A stretch of DNA of 6,542 bases, from contig CAMLNK010000239.1 of the NCBI GenBank assembly GCA_946481035.1, positions 1 to 6,542 of the forward strand. The letters are read 5' to 3'. The stretch is from an uncultured Dyadobacter sp. GTDB lineage: Bacteria; Bacteroidota; Bacteroidia; Cytophagales; Spirosomataceae. Under the pieces are notes generated by a model that made no database searches, was not told the origin of the DNA, and saw nothing but the letters and a program-made list of their open reading frames with translations. The translations under genes were made by a program, and so were the position numbers. Shown piece after piece: positions 1 through 5,842 of the stretch. The first letter of the stretch is position 1; every line of letters begins with the position of its first letter.

Positions 1-306
1 ATCGTCCACCCAACCAAGGTTGGAAGGGCTCAAACTGCCTTCGTTCACCGTGTTAATGTTACGGCCTGTGTGGGTAAATACCGCTTCATCGGTCAGCGAG
101 GCAAGCATTTGCTCGCTGAAACCGCCCTGTTGAAGACCGGCGTAGATACCCGTTACAAACCCTTCAGCCAATGCACCGTCTTTCCAGACCTCGTCGGTAG
201 GAATTTCGGTGGGCGGCGTTACATCCAGAAAGTCAGTGTCGCACGACACCAGCCCGGTTGTAGCCAGCGCCGCCAGAAAAATCCAATTTTTATAACTCAA
301 TTTCAT
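1..306 (-). CDS. SusD/RagB-like outer-membrane nutrient-binding lipoprotein (N-terminal part, runs off the left edge)
   Basis: This is the start of a SusD-like lipoprotein, the surface-exposed lid that works with SusC to capture a glycan or similar ligand at the outer membrane. It reads 102 codons without a stop and continues beyond position 1. The N-terminus MKLSYKNWIFLAALA is a lipoprotein signal peptide, with lipobox LVSC and the lipidated cysteine at residue 22. The cysteine is followed by DTDFLD and then a P-P-T-E stretch, matching the C-x3-FLD-x2-P pattern usual at the start of mature SusD proteins. Acidic residues just after the cysteine fit a surface-export signal of the Bacteroidota type. 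The start lies 10 bases after the susC stop, with an A-rich run before ATG and no Shine-Dalgarno, so the two genes should be one transcript. Ligand specificity cannot be judged because the TPR-rich body lies outside the window. Confidence 0.93.
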   Translation of the reverse strand, partial: MKLSYKNWIFLAALATTGLVSCDTDFLDVTPPTEIPTDEVWKDGALAEGFVTGIYAGLQQGGFSEQMLASLTDEAVFTHTGRNINTVNEGSLSPSNLGWVDD

Positions 307-316
307 TTTTTTAGTC

Positions 317-3300
317 TTAGAAAGTTACACGTACACCTGCATTAAGAACTCGCGACTGCGGATAGTATTGTCCGTTGGAAGAAGTCGCTTCCGGGTCCCA
401 GATTTTGATCTTGTCGAAAGTGATCAGGTTTAATCCGTTCACATACACGCGCAGGTTGCCCACACCGATTTTCGAACCAATTTCCGAAGGCAGGTTGTAG
501 CCCAATTCGATGTTTTTCAGACGCAGGTAATTGTTGCTTTTCAGATAATAGGTATTTGCACCCGCATTATCGAAGTTGGTATAATAAGTGTTGTTACGGT
601 TGGCCAGGCGAGGGTCGGTCGAGCTTGGATTGTCGATCGTCCAGCGGTGGTCGTAAGCGTATTTCAGGTAATTACCAATGTCCCCCGATTCGGTCTGTCC
701 GATGTATTGCAGCCCTCCCAGTGTTCCCTGGAAAAGGATAGACAAATCGAACGACTTGTAGCCGAGGTTGATATTCATACCTCCGGTGAACTGAGGACGG
801 TTGGTTTTTTCCGAACGAACTTTATCGTCAGCCGTGATTCTGCCATCGCCGTTGATATCCTTGAACTTCATGTCACCCGGGCGGAGCGAACCGGTGATAC
901 CGCTGTAATCCAATGTATTTGCGTCGATTGCGGCCTGATCAGCGAAAACACCGTCGTATTGGTACGCTAGAAACGCAGTGTAGGGCTTTCCGGTCGTGCG
1001 CTGGTACGAAGGAGCGCCCGGCGTTTCATCCCAAAACTTGATCGTATTTTTGGCGTAACCACCGTTTACACCCACCGAGTAGGTGAAATTATCGACGCTG
1101 CCGTCGTAGCTAACTTTGAATTCCCAACCTTTGTTTTGCAGTTTTCCAAGGTTTTGAGGCGGCAGCTTGCCATCGATACCCGCGCTGGAGGGCGTAGAAC
1201 CTGTTTTTGGGATCAGGATCTTCGAACGGTTATTGATAAAGTAGTCGATTTCAAATGCGATGCGGTCTTTCCACAAAGTACCTTCGATACCGAAGTTGGA
1301 GTTGTTGGCAACCTCCCAGGTAAATGTGTTGTTTGCCACGCGGCTTTCAAGCAAAGTTTTGGCAACCTGATCGTTGATAATGTAGGTACCAAAGCCCATG
1401 GTGTTCAGGTATTGGTATTCAGCCAATGTCTCTGTTCCGACCAGGTATGGCTCGGCACCCATCTGGCCCCACGATGCACGCAGTTTCACATTGTTCACGA
1501 AGCGGATATTGTTTTTCCAGAATCCTTCTTCTGAAATACGCCATCCGGCCGAAACCCCCGGGAAGAAACCGAAACGGCCGTCTTTCGGGAATACATAGGA
1601 ACCATCCGCACGCCACAGGAATTCGGCGAGGTATTTTTCTTTGAAGTTATAACCCACACGACCGAAATAGCTCAAACGTGCACGTTTGTAAAGATCTCCG
1701 TTGTTGGTACCCGAGTTTCCAATGTTCTGCTCAGGCGTACCACCAGCGAACAGCTGGTCAACAACCGGCGAAATGAAGTAACGGCGATAGGCGAAGAAAC
1801 CATCGGCATCAACCGTTTCGCGCTGGATACCTACCATTGCGTTGAAGTTGTGCGAGCCGAATGTCTTCTCGTAGGAAGCCTGGCCTGTCAGCTGGATCGA
1901 AAGCTCCTGTGAAGAAGTTTCAGTCAAACGGGGATCGTTGAATGTCGAACGCACGGTTCCGGTCAGGAATGGCGTTACGCCGTCTGCTTCGTAAGTCTTT
2001 TTGTCCCAATAATAAAGCGTCCACGGCTTCTGGAACGACTTCTGGCGGCGCATTTGCTTATCCACAGCAGCCATTGCGGTTACTTTCAAGCCGGGCACGC
2101 CAGGAACATCGATATCCAACTGGCCGTTGGTCTGAATATAATCGCGCTTGTCGTTGTTATAACCAGTCGTGTTGGTGGTGATAACGGCAGGGTTCTGACC
2201 ATTCTCAATATCCGGGCCAGGACGACCGTCCGGCCAGATCGCGATTTCGGTAGGCTTACCGCGCATTAGCATACGGAAGATATCGCCCGCGCCACCGCCG
2301 TTCGGGAAGCGACGGAACTCTTCACGCATCACCACGCCCAGCTTGGCGGTTACGTATTTGTTGATCTTCGTATCAAGGTTTACACGCATGTCGTACTGCT
2401 TGTAACCCGTTGCAGAATTCACATAGTTACCTTCCTGATTGATGTAACCCAATGAAGCAAGGTATTTGATGTTTTCGCTACCACCTGTCAATTGCAGGTT
2501 ATGGCGCTGCTGCGGCGACCATTTGCGGATCACCGAGCCATACCAGTCGGTATTCGGGTGTATCAGCGGATCGGAGCCATCGCGGAACTTCTGAAGGTCG
2601 GTTGGCGTAAACACCGCGCTCAGCACGTTACCGTTGTCAGTGCGGGTATAAGCGCCGTTGGTATTGAAGCCCTGCAATGCACCCTGCCATTGTCCTACGG
2701 GCAGGTTGTCGTAGATCTGCAATTCGTTACGGATAGTCGCATATTCCGCGGCATTCGACATTTTCGGCGTGCGCGTAGGCTGCCCCATACCCACATTCAG
2801 GTCGTAGGAAAGCTGTGGCTTACCGCTTTTTCCGCGTTTGGTCGTAATGAGAATAACCCCGTTACCCGCGCGTGAACCGTAGATCGCCGCAGCCGCATCT
2901 TTCAGCACCGAAATGCTCTCGATATCGGCAGGGTTCAGACGGTCAAGACCGCCCGAGCGGTTAGGCACACCGTCCACTACGATCAGCGCGTTGCTGTTAC
3001 CCAACGAGTTGGTACCGCGGATACGGATCGCCGAGCCGTCATAACCCGGTTCACCGCTCGATTGCACGGCAGAAACGCCCGGCAAACGGCCACCCAATGT
3101 GTTGGAAAGGTTGGTAGAAGGCGCTTTTTGCAATTCAGCACCTTTCACGGCCGTTACCGAGCCGGTAAGGGTCGCTTTCTTGGCAGTACCATAACCCACG
3201 ACCACGACCTCGTCGAGTGCTTTGGTATCCGTTGCCATCTTTACGTCCAGACTTGTCTTGTTTCCCAATGGAATCTCCTGCGTAATGTAGCCAATGAAAG

Positions 3301-3547
3301 AAAATACAAGCGTTGCCGTACCCGGCGCATTCACTGTGTAGTTACCTTCAATGTCCGTTACCGTGCCTGCCGACGTCCCTTTGACCAGGATACTCACGCC
3401 GGGCAGCCCCTGCCCTTGCTCATCATTCACTTTTCCCTTCACCGTTACATCCTGAGCGTATGCACCGGTCATGACCAAAAGGGTCAACAGAAGGGAGTAA
3501 AAATACCGTGTTAGGCTCCGGTACTTTTCCCGTTCAGAAATCCTCAT
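317..3547 (-). CDS. SusC/RagA-family TonB-dependent outer-membrane receptor
   Basis: This is a 1076-residue TonB-linked outer-membrane transporter of the SusC/RagA family, which imports bulky ligands, usually oligosaccharides, into the periplasm using TonB energy. A signal peptide ends near AYA-Q (residues 29-32). Residues about 34-107 form the carboxypeptidase-regulatory-like beta domain (VKGKVNDEQGQGLPGVSI... GTVTDIEGNY). A TonB-box-like DEVVVVGYGT lies at 112-121, followed by the plug domain, with the family signature LKDAAAAIYGSRAGNG at 215-230. The rest is the beta-barrel, ending in a terminal phenylalanine (RVTF) as expected for BAM-inserted barrels. A D-x-N-x-D-G loop at about 897-908 resembles the calcium-type loop often seen in SusC proteins. 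Length is typical and no frame disruption is visible. The start chosen is the only Met that keeps the whole signal peptide; the next Met (residue 26) lies inside its hydrophobic core. No anti-sigma-interacting STN domain precedes the regulatory-like domain, so direct FecR-type signalling is not expected. The ligand is unknown. Confidence 0.97.
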   Translation of the reverse strand: MRISEREKYRSLTRYFYSLLLTLLVMTGAYAQDVTVKGKVNDEQGQGLPGVSILVKGTSAGTVTDIEGNYTVNAPGTATLVFSFIGYITQEIPLGNKTSLDVKMATDTKALDEVVVVGYGTAKKATLTGSVTAVKGAELQKAPSTNLSNTLGGRLPGVSAVQSSGEPGYDGSAIRIRGTNSLGNSNALIVVDGVPNRSGGLDRLNPADIESISVLKDAAAAIYGSRAGNGVILITTKRGKSGKPQLSYDLNVGMGQPTRTPKMSNAAEYATIRNELQIYDNLPVGQWQGALQGFNTNGAYTRTDNGNVLSAVFTPTDLQKFRDGSDPLIHPNTDWYGSVIRKWSPQQRHNLQLTGGSENIKYLASLGYINQEGNYVNSATGYKQYDMRVNLDTKINKYVTAKLGVVMREEFRRFPNGGGAGDIFRMLMRGKPTEIAIWPDGRPGPDIENGQNPAVITTNTTGYNNDKRDYIQTNGQLDIDVPGVPGLKVTAMAAVDKQMRRQKSFQKPWTLYYWDKKTYEADGVTPFLTGTVRSTFNDPRLTETSSQELSIQLTGQASYEKTFGSHNFNAMVGIQRETVDADGFFAYRRYFISPVVDQLFAGGTPEQNIGNSGTNNGDLYKRARLSYFGRVGYNFKEKYLAEFLWRADGSYVFPKDGRFGFFPGVSAGWRISEEGFWKNNIRFVNNVKLRASWGQMGAEPYLVGTETLAEYQYLNTMGFGTYIINDQVAKTLLESRVANNTFTWEVANNSNFGIEGTLWKDRIAFEIDYFINNRSKILIPKTGSTPSSAGIDGKLPPQNLGKLQNKGWEFKVSYDGSVDNFTYSVGVNGGYAKNTIKFWDETPGAPSYQRTTGKPYTAFLAYQYDGVFADQAAIDANTLDYSGITGSLRPGDMKFKDINGDGRITADDKVRSEKTNRPQFTGGMNINLGYKSFDLSILFQGTLGGLQYIGQTESGDIGNYLKYAYDHRWTIDNPSSTDPRLANRNNTYYTNFDNAGANTYYLKSNNYLRLKNIELGYNLPSEIGSKIGVGNLRVYVNGLNLITFDKIKIWDPEATSSNGQYYPQSRVLNAGVRVTF

Positions 3548-3627
3548 AGATTAAGTATAGATAGATAGTAAATAGTTAAAAAAATTATAAAAAACAGAAA
3601 AGATATTACAACTGGGGTTTCATGCAT
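3544..3627 (-). CDS. possible 27-codon hydrophobic upstream ORF overlapping the susC start
   Basis: Reading the minus strand upstream of susC, an ATG at 3627-3625 opens a frame of 27 codons. It begins MHETPVVIS and becomes almost wholly F, I, L, T, Y and V. It ends at a TGA (3546-3544) that overlaps the susC ATG as ATGA, an arrangement typical of translational coupling. The peptide would be one short membrane segment or a leader peptide. It sits six bases after a 6-bp hairpin (3633-3648). Caution is needed: the leader is T-rich on this strand, and T-rich DNA yields phenylalanine, isoleucine and leucine codons with few stops by chance. There is no homology or codon-bias support. It is recorded as a candidate only. 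Confidence 0.2.
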   Translation of the reverse strand: MHETPVVISFLFFIIFLTIYYLSILNL

Positions 3628-3961
3628 AAGCCCTTGTTTTTCAACAAGTCAGAGAAGTGTCTACCATACACAATTTATCTTACTTAAAGTCTTAAAAATC
3701 CTATTTTCAAAATATCATCCGTAACCGGTTGGCGATTTATTTAAACTTAAAGGGGAGGCCTAACTCGAAAATATTATATTTTGTAATCCGGCAATACCGA
3801 GATGAACAGTATGAGTAACCAGATGTACAAAAAGATATGAAATTATTCACATAAACAAGGATTCCTGCTATCTGACTATGTTTTCTTGAAAAATAACCAT
3901 CAGTTACTTGACGTATACTACTAACCGATCTCTATACGCAGCAACTAGTTGTATGTGCAAT
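3548..3961 (-). promoter_or_regulatory. AT-rich susC leader region with weak promoter candidates
   Basis: This stretch between the SDR terminator and susC holds no convincing gene longer than the short upstream frame listed separately. The susC promoter should lie here because the terminator at 3962-3990 blocks transcription from the right. Two minus-strand matches to the Bacteroidota pattern TTG-N17-23-TAnnTTTG were found. One is TTG at 3792-3794 with TATTTTCG at 3766-3773; the other is TTG at 3856-3858 with TATCTTTT at 3830-3837. Both have an 18-base spacer and one mismatch in the -7 box. Such matches arise by chance in AT-rich DNA (a third exists near 3575), so none is firm. Short perfect palindromes also occur at 3723-3730 (AACCGGTT) and 3942-3951 (CAACTAGTTG), which are possible regulator sites of unknown meaning. 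Confidence 0.35.
3633..3648 (-). repeat. small hairpin in the susC leader (6-bp stem, GAAA loop)
   Basis: On the minus strand the sequence reads CTTGTT-GAAA-AACAAG, a perfect 6-bp stem closed by a GNRA-type tetraloop, about 85 bases before the susC ATG. No T-run follows directly, so it is not a terminator. It may stabilise or structure the susC leader RNA; the stem is short and could be fortuitous. Confidence 0.35.
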
Positions 3962-3990
3962 AAAAAACCGCTTCCATTGCATGGAAACGG
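3962..3990 (-). terminator. intrinsic terminator after the esterase-SDR unit
   Basis: The minus strand reads CCGTTTCCAT-GCA-ATGGAAGCGG followed at once by TTTTTT. This is a 10-bp stem with one G-U wobble, a 3-base loop and a U-tract. On the plus strand the wobble becomes a C-A mismatch and no T-run follows, so the structure is directional and suits minus-strand transcripts. It lies about 125 bases past the SDR stop codon and should end the esterase-SDR transcript, insulating susC, whose start is 415 bases further on. Confidence 0.82.
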
Positions 3991-4114
3991 TCATATTTGA
4001 GATTATAATAGCAATTTTGCAAAAACTTACCTGATTTTTGCGTACCTGCCATCAAGAGTGGACCCGCAAACGTTTCAATCTTTTAAAAATTATATTTTGG
4101 AGATTAAAAATTGA
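3991..4114 (-). other. 3' untranslated stretch of the SDR transcript
   Basis: This AT-rich stretch between the SDR stop and its terminator has no gene. It holds a 7-bp inverted repeat (GCAAAAA at 4019-4025, TTTTTGC at 4035-4041, 9-base spacer) and an AAACGTTT palindrome at 4068-4075. The palindrome resembles the CG-centred operators bound by LacI/GalR regulators. Its position, downstream of one gene and over 500 bases from the next start, makes a regulatory role uncertain. Confidence 0.4.
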
Positions 4115-4900
4115 TTAACGCGCCGTCCATCCGCCGTCAACAGTGAGAATGGAACCGACCATATAGCTGGCCGCGTCGCTGGCCAGAAATATGGCAGCAC
4201 CCTGAATTTCATGCAGGTGTCCCCAGCGCCGAAGTGCGGTGGCGCCCAGGATGATGTCGCGGGCATCATCGCTTTCGGCGATCGGAATATTCATTTCTGT
4301 CAGGAACGGTCCCGGGCATATGGCATTCACCATAATATCGAAAGGAGCGAGTTCCAGCGCCAGCGCCCGGGTCATTTGCACAATGGCACCCTTACTCGCG
4401 GTGTAAGGCGTACGGTTAGCTAAACCCACAAGCCCCAGCGTGCTGGCCAGGTTGATGATCCGGCCACTGTGCTGCGCTTTCATATGCGGTGCAACGGCCC
4501 GGCATACCAGCCAGGTACCGGTTACGTTCACGTCCATAACGTGCTTAAAATCCACCGGTGACAGTTCATCGATAGGTCCCCGGATATTGATCCCGGCGCT
4601 GTTGATGAGAATGTCGATCTTCCCGAAGCTTTCCTGCGCGAAGCTCACCATCGCATGCACTTCCTCCTCTTTGGTAATGTCGGCGGCATACGACAGCACA
4701 CGCGTTCCGAACGAAATGCAGAGCTCGGCTGCGCTGCGTTCACCGTCGACCGCGCTTCGGTTGACCAGCAGAATATCACAGCCCGCGGACGCCAGGCCGG
4801 CCGCCATAGCCAGGCCCAGGCCCTTGGAGCCCCCCGTCACAATGGCGACCTTCCCGGTGAGGTCAAATTGTTTGATACCTGGTAAATCGTCCTGCACCAT
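4115..4900 (-). CDS. classical short-chain dehydrogenase/reductase (SDR), sugar-acid or sugar dehydrogenase-like
   Basis: This is a 261-residue cytoplasmic NAD(P)-dependent oxidoreductase of the classical SDR family and of normal length. A Rossmann glycine motif TGGSKGLG is at residues 22-29, the structural NSAG at 100-103, and the catalytic tetrad is readable as N125, S153, Y166 and K170 (YTASK). A cofactor-loop PG follows at 196-197, and the C-terminus has the usual SDR ending VDGGW. The opening FDLTGKVAIVTGG and overall pattern resemble gluconate 5-dehydrogenase, KduD and 3-oxoacyl-ACP-reductase-like members; family resemblance alone does not fix the substrate. An arginine (R48) at the end of beta-2, where NAD-preferring members carry an acidic residue, hints at NADP(H) use. 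There is no signal peptide. The start lies only 5 bases after the esterase stop with no Shine-Dalgarno, so translation is probably coupled. A sugar or sugar-acid substrate is inferred from context. Confidence 0.93.
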   Translation of the reverse strand: MVQDDLPGIKQFDLTGKVAIVTGGSKGLGLAMAAGLASAGCDILLVNRSAVDGERSAAELCISFGTRVLSYAADITKEEEVHAMVSFAQESFGKIDILINSAGINIRGPIDELSPVDFKHVMDVNVTGTWLVCRAVAPHMKAQHSGRIINLASTLGLVGLANRTPYTASKGAIVQMTRALALELAPFDIMVNAICPGPFLTEMNIPIAESDDARDIILGATALRRWGHLHEIQGAAIFLASDAASYMVGSILTVDGGWTAR

Positions 4901-4905
4901 GGCGA

Positions 4906-5766
4906 TCAGTACTGATGAAATGCTTTGGAAACAAATGCCAGTACCTCAGGCAGCGACTCGCGCCAGTACGTCCAGGTGTGCCCGCCCTCGCGTACACGGA
5001 ACTCGTGGGGCACCTCTTTTTTGCGCAATGCAATGTGAACCAGGCTATTGCCTTCGTATAGGAAATCGTCATCGCCGCAATCAATATACCAGCGGACAGC
5101 CTTTTTCTGATCCTCGGCAATGTTGTTGATCAATGCCAGCGCGCTGTGGCGGTTATAATATCTTTCGACTGTCGAATCGGCGATATTCGGGTTGTTTCTG
5201 ATCAGGTTCTTTTTGGCATCGTCCAGGGTAATCGGGCCGGTAGAGGCGCTGAGCGGACAGGCCGAAGAAAATAGTTCGGGATGGTGCAATGCATACATGA
5301 AGCTGCCCCCGCCCCCCATCGACAACCCGGCAATGGCCCTGTACCGCTTTTCACCTTTGATTCGGAATTTCTTCTCGACATAGGGCATTAGCTCGGTGAA
5401 GAAGAAGTCCTCGTAGTTCCAGTCACCCTTCACATCATTGAAATACCCTCTCCTACCCGTGTTAGCGTCGGGCATGACGATAATCATCGGTGTAGCAGTG
5501 CCTTCGCTGATGGCCTTATCGGCAATATGCAGCACCTCTCCAAACTGTACCCAGCCCGTATGATCGTCACCGGCGCCATGAAGCAGATACATCACCGGAT
5601 AACTCCGCTCGGAGGTCGCATAATCGGACGGGAGGTAAATGGCAAATTTCCGTTCGGATTTGAGCACTTTGGATGGTAGTGACAGGTTGTCGAGCACTTT
5701 CCCCGTTTGGGCAAGCGCCGGGATGGCCAGCATGGCGGCCAATGCGATCGTTGAAATGATCTTCAT
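4906..5766 (-). CDS. secreted carbohydrate esterase family 1-like serine esterase (alpha/beta hydrolase)
   Basis: This is a 286-residue periplasmic or secreted alpha/beta-hydrolase of the esterase-D/CE1 type, a group that includes acetylxylan and feruloyl esterases that remove acyl groups from polysaccharides. The signal peptide is MKIISTIALAAMLAIPALA, cut before Gln20. An oxyanion-region LLHGAG lies near residues 61-66. The nucleophile elbow GLSMGG gives Ser149. The likely acid is Asp234 (CGDDDFL) and the base His263 in GGHTWTYWR, a characteristic ending of this family. All three catalytic residues are present. The frame is open for 18 more codons to an ATG at 5820, but that upstream ATG lies inside a terminator hairpin and would bury the signal peptide, so 5766 is the better start. 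It is followed 5 bases later by the SDR gene. The start codon is flanked by an unusual inverted repeat. The natural ester is not determinable here. Confidence 0.93.
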   Translation of the reverse strand: MKIISTIALAAMLAIPALAQTGKVLDNLSLPSKVLKSERKFAIYLPSDYATSERSYPVMYLLHGAGDDHTGWVQFGEVLHIADKAISEGTATPMIIVMPDANTGRRGYFNDVKGDWNYEDFFFTELMPYVEKKFRIKGEKRYRAIAGLSMGGGGSFMYALHHPELFSSACPLSASTGPITLDDAKKNLIRNNPNIADSTVERYYNRHSALALINNIAEDQKKAVRWYIDCGDDDFLYEGNSLVHIALRKKEVPHEFRVREGGHTWTYWRESLPEVLAFVSKAFHQY

Positions 5767-5838
5767 ACCAGGAGCAGTTGGATTTGGGTTGAAACAACAA
5801 AAGCGGGAGATGTTGTGCATCTCCCGCCCGGTATGAAG
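5761..5838 (-). promoter_or_regulatory. nested inverted repeat that could hide the esterase start codon
   Basis: In minus-strand RNA, CUUCAUACC (5838-5830), five bases after the Gfo/Idh/MocA stop codon, is the exact complement of GGUAUGAAG (5769-5761), which contains the esterase AUG. With one G-U pair and two G-C pairs added, the helix can extend to 12 bp (5827-5838 with 5761-5772). Its innermost pair competes with the base of the hairpin it encloses (5803-5827). The result would be a long stem with the terminator hairpin nested inside and the start codon paired. The complementarity is directly visible; a role in limiting translation of read-through RNA is inference. Confidence 0.5.
5796..5827 (-). 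terminator. intrinsic terminator-like hairpin after the Gfo/Idh/MocA gene
   Basis: The minus strand reads GCGGGAGATG-CACAA-CATCTCCCGC, a perfect GC-rich 10-bp stem with a 5-base loop, followed by TTTTGTT. It begins 16 bases past the Gfo/Idh/MocA stop codon. On the plus strand no T-run follows the stem directly, so the orientation fits minus-strand genes. The T-tract is interrupted after four residues, which may allow some read-through into the esterase gene 30 bases further on. Confidence 0.75.
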
Positions 5839-5842
5839 GTTT

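Noticed and set aside
70..345. A 91-codon plus-strand open frame at the left edge.
   Set aside because: It lies antisense to the SusD lipoprotein signal peptide and the susC end and has no recognisable features.
3062..3514. A 150-codon plus-strand open frame, with similar ones at 2492-2875 and 1136-1534.
   Set aside because: All are antisense to the well-supported susC gene; they look like compositional shadows rich in Arg, His and Cys.
3968..3990. The CCGCTTCCATTGCATGGAAACGG palindrome read as a regulator operator.
   Set aside because: The G-U wobble pairing only on the minus strand, the six-T tract and the position after a minus-strand gene fit an intrinsic terminator better.
3548..4114. 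Possible tRNA, CRISPR array, insertion sequence or known riboswitch in the long intergenic stretch.
   Set aside because: No cloverleaf, no regularly spaced repeats, no transposase fragment or terminal repeats, and no riboswitch core that I recognise.
4440..5129. A 229-codon plus-strand open frame.
   Set aside because: It runs antisense across the SDR and esterase genes, both of which have full catalytic motifs; its translation shows no recognisable domain and spans their junction.
5767..5820. An upstream ATG at 5820 that would add 18 residues to the esterase.
   Set aside because: It falls inside the terminator hairpin, and the added residues would sit in front of a complete signal peptide that starts at the 5766 ATG.
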